From CABZJG01 sp902512685 (GTDB lineage: Bacteria > Pseudomonadota > Alphaproteobacteria > Rhodobacterales > Rhodobacteraceae): 64,000 nt of DNA. Shown piece after piece: positions 46,614 through 54,638 of the stretch. The notes below the pieces were generated by a model. The model searched no databases. It was given only the letters and a program-made list of their open reading frames with translations, and was not told the DNA's origin. Within the stretch, counting starts at the first letter, position 1. Every line of letters begins with the position of its first letter. The stretch is from assembly GCA_051201605.1 (NCBI GenBank), contig CP179201.1, positions 3,100,001 to 3,164,000 of the forward strand. Direction: 5' to 3'. The translations under genes were made by a program, and so were the position numbers.

Positions 46614-46862
46614 GGATCACCTCATTCAACTATTATATCAATACATCCAAACTGATAATCTAACTATTGCTGGAAACTGCAACAGTTCCTAAACTACGTT
46701 ATTAATACACGCTTTTACATTGCTTGCAAAGGCTTCAGAACGTATCTACTGATAAGATAACATGATTATTTTATTAATCAGTTCAGCAACTGCAGAGCCT
46801 GCCCAAAAGAGGTTATAAAGACACAAATAATATTTCAAGTCAGCGAAAAAAGGACTGTGCAA

Positions 46863-48041
46863 ATGCCAGAGCTTGTACCACCCCATGGATCAAACGAAGT
46901 TTTGCCTTTGTTAGTTTCGGGCGACGAACAAAAGCAAGAAATCAAGCGTGCAGAAACTCTCAAAAGAGTTCCTCTAAGCAGTCGTGAAGTGTCAGATTTG
47001 TTTATGTTTGGAATGGGAGCATATACGCCTTTAAACGGTTTCATGAATGAAGCGGAATGGCGCGGTGTTTGCGACGAAATGCGGATGCCGGACGGAGTTT
47101 TTTGGCCAATTCCGATCACGCTTTCTGCAAGCAAAAATCTGGCAAGCAGCATAGAGGTAGGCGAAAGTATTGCTCTTTGTGACGAAAGCAGCCAAGATAT
47201 CTTGGCTATGATGAACGTTTGCGAAAAATATGAAATCGACAAGCTTCATGAGTGTGCGGCAGTATATAAAACAAATGATTATGAACATCCTGGTGTAAAG
47301 AAAGTAATGGACCAAGGGGAAGTAAACTTAAGCGGGCCTCTAAAAATCCTATCCGAAGGGGAGTATCCTGAAAAGTATTCCAACCTTTATCTCCGCCCAC
47401 AAGAGTCACGTGCGTTATTTACGCAAAAAAAATGGTCTAAAGTGGCCGCACTTCAAACCAGGAATCCGATGCATCGCAGCCACGAGCATTTGGCAAAGAT
47501 CGCAGTAGAAATAACTGATGGCGTTTTCATTCATCAGGTTTTGGGCGCTTTAAAGCCGGGGGATATTCCCGCAGATACGCGAACAAAAGCTATTCAAGCG
47601 ATGATTGATAATTATTTCAAACCAGAAACTGTCGTACAGGCAGGCTATCCAATTGAAATGCGCTACGCCGGTCCCCGAGAGGCGCTACTACACGCGCTTA
47701 TTCGGCAGAACTTTGGCTGCTCACATTTAATTGTCGGTCGAGACCACGCAGGTGTTGGTGATTATTATGGGCCCTTTGATGCACATAATATTTTCGGCGA
47801 ACTCTGGGAAGGTGCTTTGAAAACCCAAGCACTCAAGATTGATATTACTTTTTTCTGTAAAAAATGCTACGGCATGGCAACTGGGAAAACATGCCCGCAT
47901 GATCCTAAATTCCATATTTCCGTATCAGGCACCAAACAACGTGAAATGTTATCCACCGGGGCCGATATCCCACCAGAATTTGCGCGCCCAGAAGTTGTTG
48001 AAATCCTGCGCGAATATTATGCAGGGCTTAAAGCAACCTAA
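46863..48041 (+). CDS. sat: Sulfate adenylyltransferase (ATP sulfurylase), dissimilatory type
   Basis: ATP sulfurylase of 392 residues, single-chain Sat type. QTRNPMHRSHE (198-208) is the first nucleotide motif, GPREALLHALIRQNFG and GRDHAGVGDYYG follow. The start is ATG 46863 behind AAAGGA; a GTG two codons earlier overlaps that site. With AprBA it would run in the sense APS plus pyrophosphate to ATP plus sulfate, saving energy from sulfite. No cysNC or assimilatory reductase gene is near, which supports the dissimilatory role. Confidence 0.95.
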   Translation: MPELVPPHGSNEVLPLLVSGDEQKQEIKRAETLKRVPLSSREVSDLFMFGMGAYTPLNGFMNEAEWRGVCDEMRMPDGVFWPIPITLSASKNLASSIEVGESIALCDESSQDILAMMNVCEKYEIDKLHECAAVYKTNDYEHPGVKKVMDQGEVNLSGPLKILSEGEYPEKYSNLYLRPQESRALFTQKKWSKVAALQTRNPMHRSHEHLAKIAVEITDGVFIHQVLGALKPGDIPADTRTKAIQAMIDNYFKPETVVQAGYPIEMRYAGPREALLHALIRQNFGCSHLIVGRDHAGVGDYYGPFDAHNIFGELWEGALKTQALKIDITFFCKKCYGMATGKTCPHDPKFHISVSGTKQREMLSTGADIPPEFARPEVVEILREYYAGLKAT

Positions 48042-48046
48042 ACTAG

Positions 48047-48811
48047 ATGATTATTGCGCAAATTTCGGATACCCATATCAATCTGAATACCCCCGGGTCT
48101 GATCAGCGCCTATTAGATTTTGAAACAGTAATCCATGATATAAATTCCTTAGACCCACAACCCAATTTAATTATACACTCCGGTGATATAGTACAGAATG
48201 GCCGAATGGAAGAATATGCGGAAGCAACTAGAATTCTTTCTAAAGCGACTGCACCAGTTTACGTTATGGCTGGAAATAAGGATAACCGAAAAAATTTAAA
48301 AAAGTCTTTTGCAAAGGACACCTATATATCGGCCGTTTCCAAATTCATTGAATATGAAATAAATGATTTTCCAATAAGATTAATAATGGTGGACACTTTA
48401 AACACGCATAGTAACAAAGGTCATTTTTGCGATAGTCGGCAGGAAAGTTTGATCAAGATGATTAATTCAGAGACCACAAAGCCCATAGCAGTTTTTATGC
48501 ACCACCCACCCTGCGCAATCAATGTAGGGCCGGATCCCTTCCATTTTGATAACTTAGACGCCATGGAAGGTTTATGTGATACACTACAGCATTCGGATCG
48601 GGTAATATCAATCTTTTGCGGTCACGTACATCGATCCACGACTGCCCAGATAGCCAACATTCCAGTCACGGTAACGACGGCCATAGCTACGCAAATTCGC
48701 TGGGGCGACTATCCCGCGCAATTATCTAAAATTCCCGTTTATAATCTGCATCGGTATGATCAAGATTGGGGATTTATTACAGAAAGCCGAATTGCAAGTT
48801 CTAATTATTAG
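48047..48811 (+). CDS. Calcineurin-like metallophosphoesterase (CpdA-like), altered GNHD motif
   Basis: Protein of 254 residues of the class III cyclic-nucleotide phosphodiesterase group. Metal-site motifs are present: D8 and H10 in SDTH, D47 in SGDIVQNG, H152/H153 in MHHPP, and H193 and H195 in CGHVH. The usual GNH[D/E] reads GNKDN (76-80): the metal Asn is kept but the catalytic His is Lys. It begins five bases after sat, so it is probably in the same transcript. cAMP, another nucleotide, or a lost activity are all possible. Confidence 0.82.
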   Translation: MIIAQISDTHINLNTPGSDQRLLDFETVIHDINSLDPQPNLIIHSGDIVQNGRMEEYAEATRILSKATAPVYVMAGNKDNRKNLKKSFAKDTYISAVSKFIEYEINDFPIRLIMVDTLNTHSNKGHFCDSRQESLIKMINSETTKPIAVFMHHPPCAINVGPDPFHFDNLDAMEGLCDTLQHSDRVISIFCGHVHRSTTAQIANIPVTVTTAIATQIRWGDYPAQLSKIPVYNLHRYDQDWGFITESRIASSNY

Positions 48812-48845
48812 AGTTCTTTGCGCTTTTTGGTCAAATATTTCTACG

Positions 48846-48914
48846 CCCGTGGCGGGTCTTTTCATATTGCACTGGTTGTAAACCGAACAGGGAGCCGGGC
48901 TATATTATGACAAG
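48846..48914 (+). pseudogene. Decayed fragment of the soeC 3' end
   Basis: The bases from 48846 match the end of soeC (41481-41566). GTGGCGGGTCTTTTC is identical at 48849-48863 and 41486-41500. After that, matches continue with scattered changes through CTGG, then across a deletion of about eight bases to CCGAACA (48883-48889 against 41529-41535) and CGGGCT(A/G)TATTA. It is too short and broken to code. It sits just at the right border of the AT-rich apr-sat segment, on the same strand as soeC. Confidence 0.75.
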
Positions 48915-49014
48915 CGATGCAACTCCAAAGGCGCTGATAACTGACACAGCTGGTTAAGGCAGGGGCACCTTCAAAGGGCAGTTTACGATCGCATCACCCC
49001 ATCACTTTAACGCG

Positions 49015-49040
49015 AAAACCCGGGGCCAGCCCCGGGTTTT
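49015..49040. terminator. Intrinsic terminator downstream of the ATP synthase F0 operon
   Basis: AAAACCCGGGGC (49015-49026) pairs with GCCCCGGGTTTT (49029-49040). The stem is very GC-rich with T-runs on both strands, so it can end the atp operon from the right and any read-through from the apr-sat side. Confidence 0.9.
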
Positions 49041-49069
49041 TTATCACTTTCACGCCAAATGGGGCCAGC

Positions 49070-49627
49070 TTAGTGCAGCTTGGCGTCCACCTCAGCGATC
49101 GCACCATCGATCAATTTGTTGGCACTGGCCGCTGTCATTTGGGCCGCGATCACGCCGCGTGCGGCAGCAACCGCTACGCCAATCGCTTTATCGCGCACTT
49201 CCCTTTCAACCGAGGCTTGAGCTGAGCTGATCTGCTCTTCTGCGGCGGCCAAGCGGCGCGCAACCGAAGCATGCAGGTCTTCTTTGGCTTGTTCGGCAGC
49301 GGCCAGCGCATCTTTGCGGGCGCCTTCGACAATCCGGTCAGCTTGTTCTTGCACTTCTTTTTGCTTGCGCTCGTAAGAGGCCAGAATGCTCTGGGCTTCT
49401 TCGCGCAGCTCACGCGCCTGATCCAATTCGGATTTGATGCCTTCGGCGCGCTTATCAAGCATGCTGCCCAGCACCGAAGGTACTTTGTAATAGAACAGCA
49501 CCAGAATGAAGAGGATGAACGCCAAAAGCACAATGAAGTTAGTGTTTTTGAGCGATATGAAAGGGCCGGATGCCGCCAGCGCAGGGCTGGCCACCATCAG
49601 GGCAATAAAGGGAGCTAGAAAGCGCAT
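49070..49627 (-). CDS. atpF: ATP synthase F0 subunit b
   Basis: Subunit b of 185 residues. A short leader-like hydrophobic segment (about 1-20) is followed by the membrane helix (about 28-48) and a long amphipathic coiled-coil helix with many Glu, Ala and Arg. The start is ATG 49627 behind AGGA; a TTG just before it is less likely. It is the last gene of the operon; it pairs with b' to form the peripheral stalk typical of photosynthetic and many alphaproteobacterial F0 sectors. Confidence 0.93.
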   Translation of the reverse strand: MRFLAPFIALMVASPALAASGPFISLKNTNFIVLLAFILFILVLFYYKVPSVLGSMLDKRAEGIKSELDQARELREEAQSILASYERKQKEVQEQADRIVEGARKDALAAAEQAKEDLHASVARRLAAAEEQISSAQASVEREVRDKAIGVAVAAARGVIAAQMTAASANKLIDGAIAEVDAKLH

Positions 49628-49631
49628 CAAT

Positions 49632-50171
49632 TTATCCTTTCAACTGCTTGGTCACAGCCGCATTAACCTTTTTGGCGTCGGCTTTGCCGCCCAGCGCGTT
49701 GACCAATTCCACAGCGGTCGCTTTGGCAACTTCGTCGACGCTGTCCAAAGCACTGGCACGAATTTCTGCAATCGCTGCCTCGCTTGCGGCGGCTTTTTCA
49801 GCTATCTTCGCATCAGCTTCGTCAATCGCTGCCTGAAGTTCGGCTTTGATCTCGGCTTTGGTGGCCTCTGTGATCCGCGCGGCTTCCACACGGGCATCGG
49901 CAAGCGCTTTGTTATAAGCCTCTTCCGCAGCGGCTGCTTTGGATTTTAGCTCATCTGCGGCGGCAATATCATGCGATATTGTCCCCTGACGTTCAGCCAG
50001 AACTGCTGCGATCCGCGGCAAGGCGATGCGCGACAGGATCAGGTAGATCACGACAAGCGTAACCACCAGCCAGAAAATCTGGTTGCCAAAGGTCGAAAAG
50101 TCCAGCTGCGGCATACCTGGGGCAGAGGCGTCAGCTGCGTGTCCTGCGGCTTCTGTTGTATTGGATGCCAT
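49632..50171 (-). CDS. atpG: ATP synthase F0 subunit b'
   Basis: Subunit b' of 179 residues. It has an acidic, Ala-rich N-terminus of about 30 residues with PGMPQLDFSTFGNQIFW, one membrane helix, then a long stalk helix. The start is ATG 50171 behind GGAGG. The presence of b and b' genes side by side is the normal alphaproteobacterial state. The symbol atpF2 or atpX is also used for this gene. Confidence 0.92.
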   Translation of the reverse strand: MASNTTEAAGHAADASAPGMPQLDFSTFGNQIFWLVVTLVVIYLILSRIALPRIAAVLAERQGTISHDIAAADELKSKAAAAEEAYNKALADARVEAARITEATKAEIKAELQAAIDEADAKIAEKAAASEAAIAEIRASALDSVDEVAKATAVELVNALGGKADAKKVNAAVTKQLKG

Positions 50172-50251
50172 CTTGTCCTCCGTCGGAACCTGAGGGATGC
50201 GAATAAGCAATTTGCATGCTTACCCGCCCATAGGATTAATTCCGCGGTGAA

Positions 50252-50488
50252 TTATACGGCAAACATAAGCAGCAGAGCAACCAGGAACGAAAAGATGCCC
50301 AGTGCTTCAGCAAATGCGATACCAATAAACATGGTCGCTGTTTGACCCGCTGCTGCGGATGGGTTTCTCAGGGCACCTGAGAGGAAGTTGCCGACCACAT
50401 GGCCCACACCGACGGCCGCGCCGCCCATTCCTGTACATGCCAGACCTGCACCTATATAGGCACCCATTTGTACGATATCGCCTTCCAT
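50252..50488 (-). CDS. atpE: ATP synthase F0 subunit c
   Basis: Ring-forming proteolipid of 78 residues. Two membrane helices are linked by the RNPSA loop. The proton-binding acid is E61 in GIAFAEALGIF. No sodium-site pattern is seen, so proton coupling is expected. It lies between atpB and the b' gene. Confidence 0.96.
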   Translation of the reverse strand: MEGDIVQMGAYIGAGLACTGMGGAAVGVGHVVGNFLSGALRNPSAAAGQTATMFIGIAFAEALGIFSFLVALLLMFAV

Positions 50489-50530
50489 TGGCTTTCTCCT
50501 TAGATAGTCGTTAGTTCGTGTTGATTACAG

Positions 50531-51286
50531 TTAGTGATGAGGATGAAGCGCGTCTTTGAGATAGACGCACGTCAGAATTGCAAAAACATAGGCCTGGATA
50601 AACGACACCAGAACCTCAAGCGCATAGATCGCCGTGATGGCAATCACCGACAGCGGCGCGATCACAGCAATACCGGCAAAGGCGGCAAACACTTTGATCA
50701 CCGCGTGACCGGCCATCATGTTACCCGCCAGACGAATAGAATGGCTGACCGGGCGCACGAAATAGGAAATCACTTCGATCAGCGCAAGAATGGGCCGCAG
50801 CACCAAGGGCGCCGAGGAAATCCAGAACAGCGACAGAAACGACATGCCATGTTTGACAAAGCCCAATATCGTCACTGCGAGGAATACCGCCATCGCCATC
50901 ACAGCGGTGACCGCAATATGCGATGTTGTGGTAAAGGACATCGGCAGCAGACCAAGGAAATTGGCGCAGACGATAAACATGAACAGGGTCATTATATACG
51001 GGAAATAGCCAACCGCGTCCTTACCGGCCACATCTTCGACCATTTTATAGACAAACCCATAGGCCAGCTCGCCAATCGACTGGCTGCGGCTTGGGACAAT
51101 CGCGCGGCGCGCCGTGCCCACAACCAAAAGCGCGATGATGGCAACCACTGACAAGGCCATCCACAAGGTGACGTTTGTAATAGTGTACCATTCAATCGGA
51201 CCGTCACCGAAAAGCGGTTTGACGATAAACTGATCCATTGGATGGAAAACCAGACCTGAGCCTTCTGAATGCGCTTCGCTTGCCAC
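50531..51286 (-). CDS. atpB: ATP synthase F0 subunit a
   Basis: Membrane subunit of 251 residues. The essential Arg is R185 in SHSIRLAGNMMAGH, and the C-terminal helix region EVLVSFIQAYVFAILTCVY is conserved. It forms the proton half-channels with the c-ring. It starts four bases after the atpI stop. Confidence 0.96.
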   Translation of the reverse strand: MASEAHSEGSGLVFHPMDQFIVKPLFGDGPIEWYTITNVTLWMALSVVAIIALLVVGTARRAIVPSRSQSIGELAYGFVYKMVEDVAGKDAVGYFPYIMTLFMFIVCANFLGLLPMSFTTTSHIAVTAVMAMAVFLAVTILGFVKHGMSFLSLFWISSAPLVLRPILALIEVISYFVRPVSHSIRLAGNMMAGHAVIKVFAAFAGIAVIAPLSVIAITAIYALEVLVSFIQAYVFAILTCVYLKDALHPHH

Positions 51287-51289
51287 GGT

Positions 51290-51616
51290 TCAACCCTCTT
51301 TATCTTCTTCGGCTTTCGCCATTTCCTGACCTTGGACCTCTTGCGCCGTTCTCAGCATGGTTTTCACGCCTGCGGCAAAGCCCAGTAAAACAAAAATCAC
51401 CAAAAACACCGGCAATGTCTCAAACAAAGCATCTAGCCCGTATCCGATGCCGAAGCCGATTGCGATCCCCGCCACCAGTTCGATCACCATGCGCCAAGCC
51501 AGCTGCGCGCCCGTGTAATGGTCGTCCACCTTTGGCTCTGGTGTCTTGGCCACCTTGGCAGCCTTGATCCGCTCATCAAGCGATTTTAGCGGGTCAGGGT
51601 TGGATGGGTCAGACAA
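51290..51616 (-). CDS. atpI: ATP synthase assembly protein AtpI
   Basis: Protein of 108 residues with a charged N-terminus and two membrane helices (about 43-63 and 70-92), of the AtpI/AtpZ group that helps c-ring assembly or Mg transport. The start is a TTG at 51616 with GAGG six bases ahead; no better start is in frame. It is the first gene of the F0 operon. Confidence 0.88.
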   Translation of the reverse strand: MSDPSNPDPLKSLDERIKAAKVAKTPEPKVDDHYTGAQLAWRMVIELVAGIAIGFGIGYGLDALFETLPVFLVIFVLLGFAAGVKTMLRTAQEVQGQEMAKAEEDKEG

Positions 51617-51841
51617 AGCAGAGCCTCGTTGAACAGTTGCGCTTTGTTAGGCCGCAGAGCAGGCAGAGTCAACATCCAGTTTGGCGCAGGTTGAATCATG
51701 TAAATTACTGATTATTATATATTTTTTTCCACCCTTAAAATTCAAATATCCTCTGGATGGGTGCTCAGGCATCAAAATGCGCCAAAATCGCATATTCAAC
51801 CATTTGGTTGACGATCGCAGGCAGGCAGGCTTAATAGCGCC

Positions 51842-52183
51842 ATGGACACTCCACTTGATCTTGCCTTTGCCGCTTTGGCCGATCCCACCCGGCGGCGGAT
51901 TTTAATGCTGCTGCTGGAAGATGATATGGCGGTCACCGATGTGGCCGAACCGTTCGAGATGTCTTTGGCGGCAATATCCAAACACCTCGGCATCCTGACC
52001 CGCGCCGGCCTGATCAGTCAAGAAAAACGCGGTCGGGTGAAATGGTGCAAGCTTGAGCCCGAAGCCCTGCGCGATGCCAGCATCTGGATGCAAAGCTTTG
52101 GCCAGTTTGAGGCCGTGAACCTTGATGCGCTTGAGCGGTTTTTAGAGCATGAGCTTGAACCAGAGAACGGCTCAAAGATCTAA
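51842..52183 (+). CDS. ArsR family transcriptional regulator
   Basis: Winged-helix regulator of 113 residues. The N-terminal LADPTRRRILMLLLEDDMAV and the recognition helix MSLAAISKHLGILTRAGLI are typical. No CVC metal-binding motif is visible, so it is of the non-metal type, like regulators paired with SRPBCC-type or methyltransferase genes. It is divergent from atpI and convergent with the broken methyltransferase, whose last codons it overlaps. Confidence 0.88.
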   Translation: MDTPLDLAFAALADPTRRRILMLLLEDDMAVTDVAEPFEMSLAAISKHLGILTRAGLISQEKRGRVKWCKLEPEALRDASIWMQSFGQFEAVNLDALERFLEHELEPENGSKI

Positions 52184-52891
52184 CCGCGGCTTTCGCCAAA
52201 GCTGCATGCATAAATAGGGCGTGTGGTTATAGCTTGCGCTGCGGGACCATCCCGCATCGGCAAGCGGCTCTTGGAAATCCACCAGTTGCAGCCCCGCCTG
52301 CAAAGCCTCTTGCATTTATTGCGCCAGCGGGCGGTGCCAGTTTTTAATCCGAATCCCGGCCCACTCTACCCTCACGGGATAGGCTTTAAGGTAATCCACG
52401 ATGGTGAGGGTTCCGTGGCCCTGCGCATTGCGCTGAATTCCCAGCCCTTCGGTCTGTGCAGCGGTGACCCAACTGTTCAGATTTCCAATCAAGATATGCC
52501 CACCGGGCCGGCTAACCCGCGCCAACTCGGAAATCGCCGCGCGGCTGTCGGCGATATCAATCAAGCTTAGATAACTGACCACCAGATCAAAAGCGCCCTC
52601 CTCATAGGGCAGGTTTTCACCAACCCCCTCATGATAAACCGCCCCGCCCAGCTGCCGCGCTTCGGTCAAAAGCCGCGCGGTTGGATCAATCCCGACAACC
52701 TCGGGCACGGCTTCTGCCATCATCCGGCAAAATCGCCCTTCGCCGCAGCCCACATCCAGCGCCCGCTGCGCCCCGCTTTGGCGCACGGCCGCCATCATCG
52801 GGCGATCCAGAACCGCAGCGCGGCTAAAATCGCCGCCCGCCCCCAAACTTTCAATCCAGGCCTCGGCCGAAGCCTCCCAATCACTTTGCAT
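52172..52891 (-). pseudogene. SAM-dependent methyltransferase with an in-frame stop codon
   Basis: Class I methyltransferase. The SAM loop is LDVGCGEGRF, and DLVVSYLSLIDI and ELARVSRPGGHILIG are standard. Coding runs from ATG 52891 to a TAA at 52316-52318, giving a 191-residue product. The same frame then continues for 47 codons that look like the genuine end of this protein (QEALQAGLQLVDFQEP, then NHTPYLCMQLWRKP) and closes at 52172. The stop replaces what is usually a Tyr after RPLA/SQ. A truncated product could still be made, or the base could be an error. Confidence 0.78.
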
Positions 52892-53000
52892 CCCCAATAT
52901 CCTTTGCAAATAACCTTGACAGTCCAATGCCCACGCATTAACTGGCCACCTATCACAATGGAAGTGGAAAAGCTTCCGGTCCTATGCATGTGCAAGGATC

Positions 53001-53033
53001 GCCCCCCGTCAGCGAGGTTTCGCCCACGGGGGC
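53001..53033 (+). other. Stem-loops in the ffh leader
   Basis: CCCCCGT (53003-53009) pairs with ACGGGGG (53026-53032). A smaller hairpin, GGAAG with CTTCC, lies at about 52961-52977. I looked for the SRP RNA here because it often lies near ffh, but the conserved GGAAGCAGC-type loop of that RNA is absent. The role, such as a structured 5' leader, is unknown. Confidence 0.35.
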
Positions 53034-53111
53034 AGTCGCATTTTGGATCGGGCTTATCTATAATGGCGCCACCGTGGCAAAGCCACGGCAAACGGGAAAA
53101 GGAACCGGGAT

Positions 53112-54638
53112 ATGTTTGAAAATCTTTCTCAGCGCCTCTCTGGTGTGTTTGACCGGCTGACCAAACAGGGCGCCCTGTCCGAAGATGATGTCAAAACCGC
53201 CCTGCGAGAAGTGCGCGTTGCCCTGCTAGAAGCGGATGTCTCGCTGCCCGTGGCGCGCAGTTTTGTCAAAGCAATCCAAGACAAAGCCACCGGCCAAGCG
53301 GTCACCAAATCGGTCACGCCGGGCCAGCAGGTGGTGAAGATTGTGCATGATGAGCTGGTGCATGTGCTCACCGGCGACGAAGACCCCGGCGCGCTAAAAA
53401 TCGACAGCGCTCCCGCGCCGATCCTGATGGTCGGTCTGCAAGGCTCGGGCAAAACCACCACCACCGCAAAACTGGCCAAACGGCTGAGCGAGCGGGATGG
53501 CAAACGGGTGCTGATGGCCTCGCTGGATGTGAACCGCCCGGCGGCGATGGAACAGCTGCAAATTCTCGGCGCGCAAATCGGCGTTGACACCTTGCCCATC
53601 GTCAAAGGCGAAGATCCGGTAGCCATTGCCAAACGCGCCAAAACCCAGGCCAGCCTTGGCGGCTATGACGTCTATATGCTGGACACCGCCGGCCGGCTTC
53701 ATATTGATCAAGAACTGATCGCGCAGGCCGCCGCCGTGCGCGATGTGGCAAACCCGCGCGAAACCCTGCTGGTGGTGGACGGGCTCACCGGTCAGGACGC
53801 GGTCAATGTGGCCACCGAATTTGACGATAAAATCGGCGTCAGCGGCGTGGTTCTGACCCGCATGGATGGCGACGGGCGCGGCGGCGCGGCGCTGTCGATG
53901 CGCGCGGTCACCGGCAAACCCATTCGCTTTGTCGGCCTTGGCGAAAAAATGGACGCGCTGGAAACCTTTGAACCGGACCGGATCGCCGGCCGCATTCTGG
54001 GCATGGGCGATATTGTTGCATTGGTGGAAAAGGCCCAGGAAACAATCGAGGCCGAACAGGCCGAGCGGATGATGAAGCGCTTCCAGAAAGGTCAGTTCAA
54101 TATGAACGACTTGAAAATGCAGCTCGAACAGATGATGAAAATGGGCGGCATGGAAAGCATCATGGGCATGATGCCCGGCATGGGCAAAATGGCCAAACAG
54201 GCCGCTGCCGCCGGCATGGACGACAAAGTGTTCAAACAGCAAATTGCGCTGATCCAGTCGATGACTAAAAAAGAGCGCGCCAACCCACAAATCCTGCAGG
54301 CCAGCCGCAAAAAGCGCATCGCCAAAGGCGCCGGCATGGAAGTCAGCGAGCTCAATAAACTGCTCAAAATGCAGCGCCAGATGGGCGATATGATGAAAAA
54401 GATGGGCAAAATGGGCAAAGGCGGCATGCTCAAACAGGCCATGCGCGGCATGTTTGGCAAAGGCGGCATGCCCGGCGGAATGCCTGCCGGTATGGACCCT
54501 TCACAAATGGACCCCAAAGCGCTTGAGGCGGCGGCCAAGCAAATGGGCGCCCAAGGCGGCCTGCCCGGTGGATTGCCAGGCCTTGGCGGCGGTGCGGGCC
54601 TGCCCCCGGGGCTCAGCGGATTTGGGAAAAAGAAATGA
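53112..54638 (+). CDS. ffh: Signal recognition particle protein Ffh
   Basis: SRP GTPase of 508 residues. An N domain (1-90) precedes the G domain with P-loop GLQGSGKT (108-115), DTAGR and the TRMDGD motif. A Met-rich M domain (about 325-450) binds SRP RNA and signal peptides. A C-terminal Gly/Pro/Met tail (about 450-508) is longer than in E. coli but common in this group. AGGA is ahead of the ATG. It targets membrane proteins together with FtsY. Confidence 0.97.
   Translation: MFENLSQRLSGVFDRLTKQGALSEDDVKTALREVRVALLEADVSLPVARSFVKAIQDKATGQAVTKSVTPGQQVVKIVHDELVHVLTGDEDPGALKIDSAPAPILMVGLQGSGKTTTTAKLAKRLSERDGKRVLMASLDVNRPAAMEQLQILGAQIGVDTLPIVKGEDPVAIAKRAKTQASLGGYDVYMLDTAGRLHIDQELIAQAAAVRDVANPRETLLVVDGLTGQDAVNVATEFDDKIGVSGVVLTRMDGDGRGGAALSMRAVTGKPIRFVGLGEKMDALETFEPDRIAGRILGMGDIVALVEKAQETIEAEQAERMMKRFQKGQFNMNDLKMQLEQMMKMGGMESIMGMMPGMGKMAKQAAAAGMDDKVFKQQIALIQSMTKKERANPQILQASRKKRIAKGAGMEVSELNKLLKMQRQMGDMMKKMGKMGKGGMLKQAMRGMFGKGGMPGGMPAGMDPSQMDPKALEAAAKQMGAQGGLPGGLPGLGGGAGLPPGLSGFGKKK

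Larger units (their letters stand above)
41567..48845. other. AT-rich genomic segment carrying aprMBA, sat and companions
   Basis: About 7.3 kb with lower GC than both flanks. Hand counts on sample 60-base lines: 23 G+C at 44161-44220 inside aprA, against 36 at 40381-40440 in soeB. The segment is bounded on the left by the end of soeC and on the right by a decayed fragment of the soeC 3' end. It holds aprM, aprB, aprA, an unknown 116-residue gene, a SlyD-like gene, a 52-residue gene on the minus strand, sat and a metallophosphoesterase. No integrase or transposase is visible, so entry by homologous recombination at the soe locus is the simplest reading (inference). Confidence 0.7.

Noticed and set aside
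46395..46655. 86-codon + strand frame between the SlyD-like gene and sat
   Set aside because: It is antisense to the 52-residue gene, which has a far better ribosome site and composition.
41567..48845. Integrative element or insertion sequence around apr-sat
   Set aside because: No integrase, transposase, tRNA end or terminal inverted repeat is visible; only the soeC fragment marks the border.
50534..51151. 205-codon + strand frame antisense to atpB
   Set aside because: Shadow of a highly conserved gene; composition very rich in Arg, His and Asn without domain pattern.
52930..53111. SRP RNA (ffs) next to ffh
   Set aside because: The conserved GGAAGCAGC-type apical loop is absent on both strands.
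53394..54290. 298-codon minus-strand frame antisense to ffh
   Set aside because: It is opposite a certain gene, its product looks like no protein, and GC-rich codon bias of ffh explains the lack of stops.
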